A stretch of DNA of 64,000 bases from positions 496,001 through 560,000 of the forward strand of contig NZ_FNJA01000003.1 of NCBI RefSeq assembly GCF_900104385.1. The letters run 5' to 3'. Position numbers and translations under genes: made by a program. This document shows positions 37,687 to 47,450 of this stretch, one piece after another; position 1 is the first letter of the stretch, and each line of letters opens with the position of its first letter. This DNA is from Rhodoferax sp. OV413. Its GTDB lineage: Bacteria > Pseudomonadota > Gammaproteobacteria > Burkholderiales > Burkholderiaceae_C. The notes beneath the pieces were generated by a model. That model worked only from the letters and a program-made list of their open reading frames with translations. It made no database searches and was not told the origin of the DNA.

Positions 37687-38283
37687 ATGCTGATCTGGCG
37701 CACCCTCCTCCTCGCAGCCGCCGTGCTGCTGACCGGTTGCGCCAACCTCTGGCGTGTGGACAGCGAAGTGCAGAGCTTCGCCTCCTGGAGCAGCCCGCCC
37801 GGCCCGCTGCCGTTCCGCTTCGAACGCCTGCCTTCGCAGCAGACCGAGGCCCAGAACGCGCTGGAGCAACTGGCGCTGCCGGCGCTGAACCAGGCCGGTT
37901 TTGTGCTGGACACTGCGCGCCCGGCCTACAGCCTGCTGATCACCACCCAGGCGCAAGAAACCACCTACCGCGACGACCCGTTCATGTGGGGCGGTGGCTA
38001 CTACTCGCCGTGGATCGGTGGTGGGATTGGTGCCGGCCGGGGTTGGGGCATGGGCTTCTCGGCCCCGCTGTGGCGGGCACCACCGCGCAACTTCCAGCGC
38101 CAGCTGAGTCTGGTGCTGCGCGAGCTGTCCACCGGCCAGGTGGTCTACGAGACCCGCGCCGGTTTTGACAGCCGCTCGCCGATCGGCACCGACGTGGTGC
38201 CCGCGCTGGTGGCTGCCGCCCTGCAAGGCTTTCCGCACCCGCCCGCCGGCCCGCGCAACGTCACCATCGAACTGCCGCACTAA
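37687..38283 (+). CDS. DUF4136-family lipoprotein
   Basis: A 198-residue predicted lipoprotein: signal and lipobox LLAAAVLLTGCAN, so the mature protein starts at Cys18 and is anchored in a membrane. The rest fits DUF4136 (short beta-strands, a conserved F-x-x-L-P-S segment, a glycine-rich stretch GGGYYSPWIGGGIGAG, and LSLVLRELSTGQVVYETRA). No enzymatic motif. AAGGAG precedes the ATG. It lies between ttcA and a phosphatase gene with short gaps; function unknown. Confidence 0.8.
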   Translation: MLIWRTLLLAAAVLLTGCANLWRVDSEVQSFASWSSPPGPLPFRFERLPSQQTEAQNALEQLALPALNQAGFVLDTARPAYSLLITTQAQETTYRDDPFMWGGGYYSPWIGGGIGAGRGWGMGFSAPLWRAPPRNFQRQLSLVLRELSTGQVVYETRAGFDSRSPIGTDVVPALVAAALQGFPHPPAGPRNVTIELPH

Positions 38284-38307
38284 CCTACCTGCCACTCTGG
38301 AGCCCTG

Positions 38308-38949
38308 ATGGACCCCACCCGCATCATCGCCATCCGCCATGGCGAAACCGCCTGGAACGTTGACACCCGCATCCAGGGCCAACTGGATATTCCGCTCAAT
38401 GCCACTGGCCGCTGGCAAGCCCAGCAGTTAGGCCTGGCGCTGGCCGGCGAACCCATCACCGCTGTCTACGCCAGCGACCTGTGGCGCGCCTACGAGACCG
38501 CGCTGGCGGTGGCCGGCGCCGTGGGGCTGGAGATCGACACCGACGAGGGCTTGCGCGAACGCGGTTTCGGCGTGTTCCAGGGCCATACCTTTGCCGAGAT
38601 CGAAGCCAGTCTGCCGGACCAGGCGCTGCGCTGGCGCAAGCGCGACCCGGAATTCGCCCCCGAAGGCGGCGAGTGCCTGAACGATTTCCGCGACCGGGTG
38701 CTCGGCTGCGTGCAAGACCTGGCGGCAAAACACCCGGGCGAGCTGATCGCCATCGTGGCCCACGGCGGCGTGATGGACGTGCTGTACCGCGCAGCGGTCG
38801 GCCTGGGCCTGCAAGACCCGCGCAGCTGGGAGCTGGGCAACGCGGCCATCAACCGCCTGCTGTGGACGCCGCAAGGCTTCAACTTAGTGGGCTGGGCCGA
38901 TACCCAGCATCTGGAAACCGATAACGCACTGGACGAAACCAGCGCCTGA
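38308..38949 (+). CDS. Histidine phosphatase (phosphoglycerate-mutase-like)
   Basis: A 213-residue member of histidine phosphatase branch 1. The catalytic motif IAIRHGETAWN supplies the phospho-accepting His and Arg; a second Arg (YASDLWRAYETA), the acid Glu in ERGFGVFQGHT and the late His in IVAHGGVMDVLYR complete the active site. Relatives are cofactor-independent-like phosphatases such as CobC, PhoE and GpmB; the substrate is not readable. GGAG precedes the ATG, 24 bp after the lipoprotein gene. Confidence 0.9.
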   Translation: MDPTRIIAIRHGETAWNVDTRIQGQLDIPLNATGRWQAQQLGLALAGEPITAVYASDLWRAYETALAVAGAVGLEIDTDEGLRERGFGVFQGHTFAEIEASLPDQALRWRKRDPEFAPEGGECLNDFRDRVLGCVQDLAAKHPGELIAIVAHGGVMDVLYRAAVGLGLQDPRSWELGNAAINRLLWTPQGFNLVGWADTQHLETDNALDETSA

Positions 38950-38959
38950 GGAACAGACC

Positions 38960-39424
38960 ATGCTCCATTACTTGATGCACGCAAGCGAATACCCGTGGCA
39001 GGAGCAATTGCTGTACGCTGGTCTCTTCGTTGCAGCTCTTGTGTTGCTGTTTGTGTTTTTTTGGTGGCGCAAGCGTGCTACGCGGCCCCGCCAGGGCGAC
39101 TTTGCGGCACTGGTACAGCGCAACTCCATCGCCGAAGCCTTGGTGGAGCAACAACAACAAAGCCCGCTGGCCGACGCGGCCGATGCCTGGCAGCAAACGC
39201 AAACCGCGCTGGGCACCGTCAAAACCGGCGTGGAACGTGCACTGGCACTGGTCTGGCTGCTGCTGTCGGGTCTGCTGTGCGCCATCAGCACCTTGTTTGT
39301 GCTCATAGGCCTGGCGAAATTTCCGGCGCTGAACTGGGGCCTGCAGGGGTTCTACCTGGCACTGGCCGCGGTATGTGCCTGGTTTGCGCGGGCGCAATGG
39401 CGCGACCTGCGTGGCGTGAAGTAG
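38960..39424 (+). CDS. Hypothetical membrane protein
   Basis: A 154-residue protein I do not recognise. One helix near the N-terminus (LLYAGLFVAALVLLFVFFWW), a polar cytoplasmic or periplasmic stretch with EQQQQS and DAWQQTQTALG, then two helices (ALVWLLLSGLLCAISTLFVLIG and FYLALAAVCAWFARA). GAGGA stands before the ATG, 10 bp after the phosphatase gene. It is followed by a palindromic element in the convergent gap with ruvB. Confidence 0.7.
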   Translation: MLHYLMHASEYPWQEQLLYAGLFVAALVLLFVFFWWRKRATRPRQGDFAALVQRNSIAEALVEQQQQSPLADAADAWQQTQTALGTVKTGVERALALVWLLLSGLLCAISTLFVLIGLAKFPALNWGLQGFYLALAAVCAWFARAQWRDLRGVK

Positions 39425-39456
39425 GCCGACAGCCCTGCCACGCTTATAGCCCAATC

Positions 39457-39505
39457 AGCCGTTTGCGCAGGCACCACCTGCGCAGGCAGCTATTAATTAA
39501 ATAGC
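39457..39505 (-). repeat. Palindromic element copy c
   Basis: Arms 39457-39471 and 39477-39491 (12 of 15 complementary, inner 8 bp TGCGCAGG/CCTGCGCA perfect) around loop CACCA; ATAGC box at 39501-39505, 9 nt away. It occupies the tail-to-tail gap between the membrane-protein gene and ruvB. Confidence 0.75.
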
Positions 39506-39520
39506 AAAGCTAAATTCCCC

Positions 39521-40582
<1,062 letters not shown>

Positions 40583-40697
40583 GGCAGTCAGAGGGCAGAG
40601 GGTGGGCTGGTCACTATAGCGTGTCACTGGGCTGAAACACGCGAACGCTTATGGCTATAGTCGATGCAACACATTCTCCGAAGCCAGGACCTCTTCC

Positions 40698-41918
40698 ATG
40701 ATGCACCGCCCCGCCCCAGTGCGCGCTGTCCCCTCCACTCCCTCTACTCCCACCTCCCCTTGGCGCACTGTGCGCGGCAGCGCGATAGGCTGGCTGCTGT
40801 GCTCGGGGCTGCTGGCCAGCGCCTGGGCCGCCGATGCACCGGCCGAGAAACCCAAGCCCATAGGCAAGATCACCCTGCCCGCCAAGCCCGAGCCGCAAGA
40901 TCCGGGCAGCAAGGAATCCATCGCCCAGCAGGTGCGCGACGCCGCCGACAAGGTCAATGCCGCGCCGCCGCCGGCCAAGAAGGGCAAGGCCGCCAAAAGC
41001 AAGCCGGCCGAGGTGCCCAAGATGGTCCTGACCATCGAGGCCGAACCCAAGAAGGCCGGTGCCCGCGGCGCCCCCGTGCCGCCGCCGGACGTGGCTGCGG
41101 CCTATAAGAAAGCCCATGGCGGCCTGGTGAACCCGGTGGACAGCCGGGCCGCCACGCGCGCAGCCGCCCTGGCCGCCGCCGGGCGCGAGCCCAGCGCCGC
41201 CCCCCACGGCAACAGCGGCAGCAACATCGGTGGTGAAGCCCGCTGGGGCTACGAGGGCAGCAACGGCCCACAGGCCTGGGCCAAGCTGAGCCCCGAATTC
41301 AATCTCTGCGCCCAGGGCACGCGCCAGTCGCCCATCGCCATCGACCAGCTGAACACCTTGCAAGGCCCGGCCGAGCCGCTGCAGATCCGCTACCAGCCGA
41401 GCAGCGCCATGGTGTTGAACAACGGCCGCACCATCCAGGTCGATGTGGCGGGCGAGAACACGCTGACGGTGCGCAGCGCCACCTACAAGCTGCACCAGAT
41501 CGTGTTCCACCACCCGAGCGAAGAGCGCGTAAACGGCAAGACCTTCGCCATGGTGGCCCACCTGGTGCACCGTGACCCCGATGGCCAGGTGGCGGTGATT
41601 GCGGTGCTGCTCGACCCCGGCCAGGCGAATGCGCTGATCAACAAGGTCTGGACCTATATGCCGCTGGACAGCGGCGACCGGGTGCGCATGCCCGCCGGCC
41701 TGCTGGACCTGAACGAGCTGCTGCCGCAAGACATGCGCTACTACCAGTTCATGGGGTCCTTGACCACGCCGCCCTGCTCCGAAGGCGTGCTGTGGATGGT
41801 GCTGAAGCAGCCGGTGCAGATCAGCCCCGAGCAGCTGCGGCTGTTCAGCCAGCTGTTTCCGTACAACGCACGGCCGGTGCAGCCACTGAACGGCCGCGTG
41901 GTCCGTGACGCACAGTAA
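40698..41918 (+). CDS. Alpha-carbonic-anhydrase-like protein lacking one zinc ligand
   Basis: A 406-residue predicted exported protein. Signal region (AIGWLLCSGLLASAWA) is followed by a Pro/Lys/Ala-rich low-complexity stretch (about 46-175) and an alpha-type carbonic anhydrase domain (about 180-400: WGYEG, RQSPIAI, GSLTTPPCSEGVLW). In active enzymes the first two zinc histidines form QFHFH; here the segment reads QIVFH, so the first position is Val269 while His271 and the third ligand His288 (AHLVH) remain. With two of three ligands it may be inactive, like the CA-related proteins of animals, or use another ligand. It stands between ruvB and ruvA on the opposite strand. Confidence 0.85.
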   Translation: MMHRPAPVRAVPSTPSTPTSPWRTVRGSAIGWLLCSGLLASAWAADAPAEKPKPIGKITLPAKPEPQDPGSKESIAQQVRDAADKVNAAPPPAKKGKAAKSKPAEVPKMVLTIEAEPKKAGARGAPVPPPDVAAAYKKAHGGLVNPVDSRAATRAAALAAAGREPSAAPHGNSGSNIGGEARWGYEGSNGPQAWAKLSPEFNLCAQGTRQSPIAIDQLNTLQGPAEPLQIRYQPSSAMVLNNGRTIQVDVAGENTLTVRSATYKLHQIVFHHPSEERVNGKTFAMVAHLVHRDPDGQVAVIAVLLDPGQANALINKVWTYMPLDSGDRVRMPAGLLDLNELLPQDMRYYQFMGSLTTPPCSEGVLWMVLKQPVQISPEQLRLFSQLFPYNARPVQPLNGRVVRDAQ

Positions 41919-41921
41919 ATA

Positions 41922-41970
41922 GGCTGCCAGCGCATAGTCCACCTGCGCGGGCAGCTATCAAAAGCATAAC
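41922..41970 (-). repeat. Palindromic element copy d
   Basis: Arms 41922-41936 and 41942-41956 (11 of 15) around loop GTCCA; box ATAAC at 41966-41970 (one change from ATAGC). It begins 4 bp after the carbonic-anhydrase-like gene's stop, in its tail-to-tail gap with ruvA. Confidence 0.7.
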
Positions 41971-41985
41971 AAGCCGGTTGAGCGC

Positions 41986-42558
41986 TTACTTCGCCAAAGC
42001 CTTCAGCGCCAGCTTGATGCCTTCGCTCACGCCCACACCAGCCGGCAAGGCCTTCAGCGCCAGCGCGGCTTCCTTGTCGCTATAGCCCAGGGCCACCAGG
42101 GCTTGCAGGATGTCGGCCTGGGCGTCGCTGGTGGCGCCGGTGCGTACGCCGATGTCGGAACCCAGCTTGCCCTTCAGCTCCAGCAGCAGGCGCTCGGCGG
42201 TTTTGGGGCCGATGCCGGGCACCTTCTTGAGCCGCCCCACCTCTTGCAAGGTGATGGCCTGGGCCAGATCGTCCACGCCCATGCCCGACAGCACACTCAA
42301 GGCGGTGCGCGGCCCCACGCCGCTGATCTTGATCAGCTGGCGGAACGCGTCGCGCTCACCCGGCGTGGCAAAGCCGTAGAGGATTTGCGCGTCTTCGCGC
42401 ACCACGAAATGGGTCAGCAGGCTGACCGACTCGCCCAGCGCCGGCAGGTTGTAGAAGGTGCTCATAGGCACATCCACCTCGTAGCCCACGCCGTGGCAGT
42501 CGATCAGCACCTGGGGCGGGTTCTTGGCGGCCAGCAGGCCTTGGAGTCGTCCGATCAT
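41986..42558 (-). CDS. ruvA: Holliday junction DNA-binding protein RuvA
   Basis: A 190-residue RuvA. Domain I is an OB fold ([31 protein letters not shown]), domain II has two helix-hairpin-helix motifs ([18 protein letters not shown] and [20 protein letters not shown]) and domain III at the C-terminus contacts RuvB ([19 protein letters not shown]). Start at MIGRLQG with GGGAA upstream. It and ruvB would not be a single simple operon because the carbonic-anhydrase-like gene lies between them in the opposite direction. Confidence 0.95.
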   Translation of the reverse strand: MIGRLQGLLAAKNPPQVLIDCHGVGYEVDVPMSTFYNLPALGESVSLLTHFVVREDAQILYGFATPGERDAFRQLIKISGVGPRTALSVLSGMGVDDLAQAITLQEVGRLKKVPGIGPKTAERLLLELKGKLGSDIGVRTGATSDAQADILQALVALGYSDKEAALALKALPAGVGVSEGIKLALKALAK

Positions 42559-42712
42559 GGGGTTCCCGTGTTGAAAACGTGATTGTCCACGACGGGGGCG
42601 ATCCGCCATTTTGTTACAAACCTTGCATCCTGCGGGGCGATGTAACCGGCTTAGGCCCCTACCATCAACGGCTTCTGAGACGTATGTCGTGTCTCTTCAA
42701 GGAGGAATCCCC

Positions 42713-43249
42713 ATGGCTTTGCAAGCCCCGTTTTTTGGCAAGCGTGAACCCGAAACCTTTGGCTTGCGCCAGAACCTGACGAATACCCCCCCTCCCCTGG
42801 CCCGGACTCCCCCCATGAACACCAACCCCGTCGAATCGCCCGCTATGACCGCCTCCCCTGTGGCTGCAGCCGAAGCCCCCGTCAAAACCACCGGCAGCAC
42901 CCTGACCGTCGGGCCCAACATCAAGCTCAAAGGCGTGGAAATCACCGACTGCGACACCCTGGTGGTCGAAGGCACGGTCGAAGCCACGATGGACTCGCGC
43001 CTGATGCAGATCACCTCGGCCGGCGCATTCAAAGGCTCAGCCGACATCGACATCGCCGAAATCCACGGCGCCTTCGACGGCGAGCTGACGGTGCGCGACA
43101 AGCTGGTGATCTACGCCACGGGCAAGGTGACCGGCAAGGTGCGCTACGGCAAGCTGGTGATCGAAGAAGGCGGCCAACTGTCGGGCGAAATCGCGTTCGG
43201 CACCAACAAAACCGCACCCACCAAGGCCCCGCTGCAAGCCATCGTCTGA
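42713..43249 (+). CDS. Bactofilin (polymer-forming cytoskeletal protein)
   Basis: A 178-residue bactofilin. A disordered Pro/Thr/Ala-rich N-terminus (about 1-65) precedes the right-handed beta-helix bactofilin domain (TVGPNIKLKGVEITDCDTLVVEGTVEA, ... IAEIHGAFDGELTVRDKLVIYATGKVTGKVRYGKLVIEEGGQLSGEI). Such proteins assemble nucleotide-free filaments that place cell-wall enzymes. Start chosen at MALQAPFF with AGGAGG upstream; the open frame extends 34 codons further without a ribosome site. A 12-bp hairpin follows the stop. Confidence 0.92.
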   Translation: MALQAPFFGKREPETFGLRQNLTNTPPPLARTPPMNTNPVESPAMTASPVAAAEAPVKTTGSTLTVGPNIKLKGVEITDCDTLVVEGTVEATMDSRLMQITSAGAFKGSADIDIAEIHGAFDGELTVRDKLVIYATGKVTGKVRYGKLVIEEGGQLSGEIAFGTNKTAPTKAPLQAIV

Positions 43250-43260
43250 CGGACTGCAAG

Positions 43261-43287
43261 GCTACCCGCAACAGCGTTGCGGGTAGC
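43261..43287. other. Perfect 12-bp hairpin between bactofilin and phoH genes
   Basis: GCTACCCGCAAC-AGC-GTTGCGGGTAGC, 12 bp with 3-nt loop, 11 bp after the bactofilin stop. No T-run follows, so it may be a factor-assisted terminator or a processing barrier. Confidence 0.6.
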
Positions 43288-43304
43288 AGGCGACAATACA
43301 CACC

Positions 43305-44261
43305 ATGATTGTTCGCCACACCTTCTCGCCCCCCAACAACACCCGGCTCGACCACCTCTGCGGCCCCATGGACGCGCATCTGCGCACCATCGAAGACGCG
43401 CTGCAGATCAAGATCGCCCACCGGCACGAACAGTTCAAGATCGACGGCCCCAAGGCCACCGCCCAGCAGGCGCTGGAGCTGCTGCAGGCCTTGTACGAAC
43501 AGGCCGGCCGCCCGATCAAGCCCGACACCGTGCAGCTGATGCTGGCCAGCGATGCCGACCTGGGCGCCGACGGCCACAGCCTGCAAACCCGCCGCACCGA
43601 CCTGCGCGCCCGCACGCCGAACCAGACCACCTACCTGGACAACATCGCCCAGCACGACATCACCTTCGGCATCGGCCCGGCCGGCACCGGCAAGACCTAT
43701 CTGGCCGTGGCCTGTGCAGTGGACGCGCTGGAGCGTAGCGCCGTGCAGCGCATCGTGCTGACCCGCCCGGCGGTGGAAGCCGGCGAACGCCTGGGCTTTC
43801 TGCCCGGCGACCTGAACCAGAAGATCGACCCGTATCTGCGCCCCTTGTACGACGCGCTGTACGAGCTGATGGGGCCGGAGAAAGTGCAAAAAGCCTTCGA
43901 GCGCAATGCGCTGGAAGTGGCGCCGCTGGCCTTCATGCGCGGCCGCACGCTGAACAACGCCTTCGTCATCCTGGACGAAGCGCAGAACACCACGCCCGAG
44001 CAGATGAAGATGTTTCTGACCCGCATCGGCTTCGGTTCCAAGGCCGTGGTGACTGGCGACGTCAGCCAGATTGATCTGCCCAAAACCCAGCTCAGCGGCC
44101 TGATCGACGCCGAGCAGGTACTGCGCCGCACCAAGGGCATCGCCATCTGCCGCTTCACCAGCGCCGACGTGGTGCGGCACCCGCTGGTGGCGCGCATCGT
44201 CGACGCCTACGACACCCGCGGCAAGTCCGACATACCCGTGCGCAGCCGCAAGGCCGCCTGA
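43305..44261 (+). CDS. ybeZ: PhoH-family ATPase (YbeZ/PhoL)
   Basis: A 318-residue PhoH-type P-loop protein. Walker A GPAGTGKTYLA, Walker B VILDEAQNTTPEQMKMF, and the conserved RPAVEAGERLGFLPGDLNQKIDPYLRPLYDAL and VTGDVSQIDLP. An N-terminal KH-like part (about 20-75) may bind RNA. It is almost always found next to ybeY, as here, and is thought to act with it in ribosome or rRNA metabolism, though its biochemical task is not settled. Confidence 0.93.
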   Translation: MIVRHTFSPPNNTRLDHLCGPMDAHLRTIEDALQIKIAHRHEQFKIDGPKATAQQALELLQALYEQAGRPIKPDTVQLMLASDADLGADGHSLQTRRTDLRARTPNQTTYLDNIAQHDITFGIGPAGTGKTYLAVACAVDALERSAVQRIVLTRPAVEAGERLGFLPGDLNQKIDPYLRPLYDALYELMGPEKVQKAFERNALEVAPLAFMRGRTLNNAFVILDEAQNTTPEQMKMFLTRIGFGSKAVVTGDVSQIDLPKTQLSGLIDAEQVLRRTKGIAICRFTSADVVRHPLVARIVDAYDTRGKSDIPVRSRKAA

Positions 44262-44262
44262 C

Positions 44263-44311
44263 ACTACAAAAACCATAGCTGCCTGCGCAGATAGATCCTG
44301 CGCCAGAGGCC
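44263..44311 (+). repeat. Palindromic element copy e, forming the ybeY leader
   Basis: ACTAC box (44263-44267, two changes from GCTAT), 9 nt, arms 44277-44291 and 44297-44311 around TAGAT (9 of 15). Its 3' flank, shared with copy f over GGCCTAAAACATGCT, includes the ybeY start codon at 44318. The element starts 1 bp after the phoH-family stop. Confidence 0.65.
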
Positions 44312-44317
44312 TAAAAC

Positions 44318-44773
44318 ATGCTTAACAACCTGCAACTCTCGCTGCAATTCGGCAAGCTTGCGGATGCAGCCACGCACCGCGCCGCCCTACCGCGCCACAG
44401 CGTAGCCCGCTGGATTCGCCATGCCTTGGCCGTGGACGCCGAAATCACCGTGCGCATCGTGGATGCCGAAGAAGGCCAGGCCCTGAACCGCGCGTATCGC
44501 AAGAAGGACTACGCGACCAATGTGCTGACCTTCGACTACACCCAGGAGCCGGTGATCACGGCCGACCTGGTGCTCTGCGCGCCAGTCGTGGCCCGCGAAG
44601 CCGCCGAGAACGGCAAGTCGCTGCAAGACCACTACGCCCACTTGCTGGTCCACGGCACCCTGCACGCCCAGGGCTGGGACCACGAAACCAGCGCCGCCGA
44701 TGCCGACGATATGGAAGCCTACGAGACCGAAATCCTGGCCGAACTGGGCATTGCCGATCCCTACGCGGGCTGA
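44318..44773 (+). CDS. ybeY: Endoribonuclease YbeY
   Basis: A 151-residue metalloprotein needed for 16S rRNA 3'-end maturation and ribosome quality control. The zinc motif reads [12 protein letters not shown] (H-G-x-L-H-x-x-G-x-D-H); [18 protein letters not shown] is the conserved N-R-x-Y-R-x-x-D-x-x-T-D-V-L-S-F-type segment. The start codon and the eight bases before it lie in the conserved flank of repeat copy e, and no Shine-Dalgarno is seen. The 3' end overlaps the convergent dtd gene by 13 bp. Confidence 0.93.
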   Translation: MLNNLQLSLQFGKLADAATHRAALPRHSVARWIRHALAVDAEITVRIVDAEEGQALNRAYRKKDYATNVLTFDYTQEPVITADLVLCAPVVAREAAENGKSLQDHYAHLLVHGTLHAQGWDHETSAADADDMEAYETEILAELGIADPYAG

Positions 44774-45207
44774 ATCTGAAGCGGAATCGTCACCGGTCCG
44801 TCGTTCACCAAGTGCACCTGCATGTCGGCCGCAAACCGCCCGGTCTGCACCGGCTGGTGCACCAGCCGGGCCTGGGCCACAAAGTAGTCGTAGAGCCGGC
44901 GCCCGTCCTCGGGTAGCGCCGCGCTGGTAAAGCTGGGCCGGTTCCCGCCCGAGGCATCGGCCGCCAGCGTGAACTGGCTGACCACCAGCAAACCGCCGGC
45001 CACGTCCTGCAAGCTCAGGTTCATCTTGCCGGCCGCGTCGCTGAAGATGCGCAGCTTCAAAATCTTGGCCAGCAGCTTGTCGGCCTGGGCCTCGGCATCA
45101 CCACGCTCGGCGCACAGCAGCACAAGCAGGCCTGGGCCAATCTCCCCCACCAGCTCGGCGCCGACCACGACACGGGCTTCGCGCACTCTTTGCAAAACGG
45201 CTTTCAT
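44761..45207 (-). CDS. dtd: D-aminoacyl-tRNA deacylase
   Basis: A 148-residue DTD that removes D-amino acids (and Gly from tRNA-Ala) mischarged on tRNA. Signatures: [24 protein letters not shown] with the chiral-pocket SQFTL and, near the C-terminus, [11 protein letters not shown], which contains the cross-subunit GP pair that blocks L-amino acids. Convergent with ybeY, overlapping it by 13 bp. A cell that imports and deacylates D-amino-acid compounds (operon at 2554-13038) would gain from it, although dtd is near-universal. Confidence 0.95.
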   Translation of the reverse strand: MKAVLQRVREARVVVGAELVGEIGPGLLVLLCAERGDAEAQADKLLAKILKLRIFSDAAGKMNLSLQDVAGGLLVVSQFTLAADASGGNRPSFTSAALPEDGRRLYDYFVAQARLVHQPVQTGRFAADMQVHLVNDGPVTIPLQIQPA

Positions 45208-45250
45208 CCAGACTCCTCAGAAGACCGGGATTGTCACCCGGCGAGGCACA

Positions 45251-46723
45251 ATGGGTTCCATGTGGAAAGCCGTACAGCGCCGTGGTTGGTGGCTCCTGGC
45301 GTGGTGCCTGCTCACCGCGCTGGGCAGCCTGGCGTTGGCGCGGCTGGAGCTGGCGCAGCTGCGCGATGCGTTTGAAACCGATGCCCGCATCGCCCACCGC
45401 CTGCTGAGCCAGCGCGCGGTACAGCACGACGCCGTGCTGGCCATGCTGGCCCTGGTGCAGCCGGCCAGCGCCGCCGGCCTGTCGGCCGCGCCCGAGCAGC
45501 GCCTGGCCTCGGTCTACCCGCAAATTCTGGGGGTGCAGCACCGCGCCCCCAATGCCAGCTGGCCGGACGCCGCGCTGGCCGCAGCCGAGGAGCGCTCGCG
45601 CCGCAGCCACCAGGTGGTGTTGGCCAGCGCCCACCTGGCCCAAGGCCACTTCCAGCTGCTGCTGGCCGCCGACCCGAACAGCTATGCGCTGCGCATAGAC
45701 GCGCGCAGCATGGTGCCCTGGAGCGAATGGCCGATGGTGGCCGATAGCAGCCCGGTGCGCCTGATGCTGGAGCAGGCGGGCCAGGAGTTCGTGGTGCAGC
45801 CAGGCCGCATCGGCGACGGCGGCTGGCGCTTTGAATTCCACAAGCACCTGGCCACCGACAGCCAGCCCTTCGACGTTGCCGCGCTGCGCCAGGTGGGCTG
45901 GAATGAACTGCCCTGGACATGGATGCTGGCCTGGGCTGTGGCCATGGCCGCCCTGCTGCTGGCCGTACGGGCGCTGCAGCGCCAGCGTAACCAACGCCGC
46001 CGCGCCGAAGAGCTGCTGCGCCTGGGCCAGGTGGCCCGGCTCAACACCCTGGGCGAGCTGGCCGCCGGCATGGCCCACGAGCTGAACCAGCCGCTGACCG
46101 CCATGCTGGCCAATACCCAAGCCGCCAGCCGCCTGCTAGACGAAGACCCGCCCGAACTGAGCACCGCGCGCAGCGCCATGGCGCAGGCGGTGGAGCAGGC
46201 CCGGCGCGCCAGCAGCGTGGTCGGCCGGCTGCGCCGCGCGGTGGAGCGGCCCGACCTGGCCGGCCCCCTGCAGCCGGTGAACCTGCAGGACGCGGTACAC
46301 GACGCCCTCTACCTGCTGGAGCCCGAATGCACGCGCCGCGAAGTGCGCCCCAGCGTACTCAGCAGCCTGCCGAACATCAGCGTGCTGGCCGAGCCGGTGG
46401 CGCTAGAGCAGATCGTGCACAACCTGCTGATGAATGCTCTGCAGGCGCTGGAGCAGCTGCCACCGGCCGAGCGCCAGCTGACGCTGAGCATCACCGCCGA
46501 CCCGCAACACGGCCGGTTGACGGTGCAGGACAGCGGCCCCGGCATTCCGCCCGAAGTGCTGCCGCGCATCTTCGAGCCGTTTTTCTCCACCCGCCACGGC
46601 GGCCTGGGCCTGGGCCTGAACCTCTGCGAAAGCCTGGCCAGCGGCATGGGCGGAACGCTGGAGGCCAGCAATGTGGCCCCGCACGGGGCCGCGCTGCGCC
46701 TGTCCTTACCCTTGGCGCCATGA
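45251..46723 (+). CDS. Sensor histidine kinase
   Basis: A 490-residue membrane kinase. Helices near residues 14-31 (WWLLAWCLLTALGSLALA) and about 220-240 (MLAWAVAMAALLLAVRAL) enclose a periplasmic domain of about 190 residues with no family I recognise. The dimerisation domain has the phospho-acceptor His in GELAAGMAHELNQPLT; the ATP domain has the N box HNLLMNALQAL, DSGPGIP and GGLGLGLNLC. Start chosen at the ATG at 45251 (GAGG upstream); a second ATG at 45260 is possible. The stop overlaps the response regulator start (ATGA). Confidence 0.92.
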   Translation: MGSMWKAVQRRGWWLLAWCLLTALGSLALARLELAQLRDAFETDARIAHRLLSQRAVQHDAVLAMLALVQPASAAGLSAAPEQRLASVYPQILGVQHRAPNASWPDAALAAAEERSRRSHQVVLASAHLAQGHFQLLLAADPNSYALRIDARSMVPWSEWPMVADSSPVRLMLEQAGQEFVVQPGRIGDGGWRFEFHKHLATDSQPFDVAALRQVGWNELPWTWMLAWAVAMAALLLAVRALQRQRNQRRRAEELLRLGQVARLNTLGELAAGMAHELNQPLTAMLANTQAASRLLDEDPPELSTARSAMAQAVEQARRASSVVGRLRRAVERPDLAGPLQPVNLQDAVHDALYLLEPECTRREVRPSVLSSLPNISVLAEPVALEQIVHNLLMNALQALEQLPPAERQLTLSITADPQHGRLTVQDSGPGIPPEVLPRIFEPFFSTRHGGLGLGLNLCESLASGMGGTLEASNVAPHGAALRLSLPLAP

Positions 46724-47346
46724 CCACCACCTTGTCCCCGCTGATCCATTTGATCGACGACGACGCCGCCGTGCGCGACAGCCTGGCGCTGCTGATCAGC
46801 ACCGTCGGGCTGCGGGTGCAGACCTGGGCCGACCCGCAGGCGTTCCTGGCCGAATTCGACCGCCAAGGCATAGGCGCCATCGTGCTGGATGTGCGCATGC
46901 CCGGCATCAGCGGCCTGGCCATGCTGGACACCCTGGTGGCCCAAGGCGTGGACCAGCCGGTGATCATGCTGACCGGCCACGGCACGGTCGCCATGTGCCG
47001 GCGCGCGTTCAAGGCCGGCGCCGCCGAGTTTCTGGAAAAACCGGTCAACGACGAAGCCCTGCTCGAAGCCCTGCAGAACGCAGTGCGCCAGCATGTGCAG
47101 TCCCGCACCCGCCACCAGGCCGACCGGCAGGCGCGCGAGCGCTACGCCCAGCTGTCGGAGCGCGAGCGCGAGGTGCTGGGCTTGATCGTCGCCGGCCTGA
47201 CCAACAAGGAGATTGGCCGGGCCCTGGAGGTGTCGCCGCGTACCGTGGAAACCCACCGCGCCAATCTGTTCGCCAAGCTGGAGGCCGAGTCGCTGGCGCA
47301 GCTGATCCGCAGCTACGCGGCGCTGGCCGAGGAACAGGCTCCGTAG
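46720..47346 (+). CDS. Response regulator, FixJ/NarL type (receiver + LuxR HTH)
   Basis: A 208-residue regulator. The receiver domain has the acidic pair in HLIDDDAAVR, the phospho-acceptor Asp in IVLDVRMPG, Thr in MLTGHG and Lys in LEKPV. The output domain is LuxR-type (LSEREREVLGLIVAGLTNKEIG, then VSPRTVETHRANLFAKL). Coupled by ATGA overlap to the kinase, so they form one two-component system. Targets are unknown; the HbpS-like gene 104 bp downstream is a candidate. Confidence 0.94.
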   Translation: MTTTLSPLIHLIDDDAAVRDSLALLISTVGLRVQTWADPQAFLAEFDRQGIGAIVLDVRMPGISGLAMLDTLVAQGVDQPVIMLTGHGTVAMCRRAFKAGAAEFLEKPVNDEALLEALQNAVRQHVQSRTRHQADRQARERYAQLSEREREVLGLIVAGLTNKEIGRALEVSPRTVETHRANLFAKLEAESLAQLIRSYAALAEEQAP

Positions 47347-47450
47347 TTCTACGGAGGGCCGGGCGTAGCCGTACGCATGGGCAAATCGTGCCTTAATTTT
47401 TACAGTTCTCCCACGGTTGATCGAACCGCTACCGCCCCTCGGAGAACACC

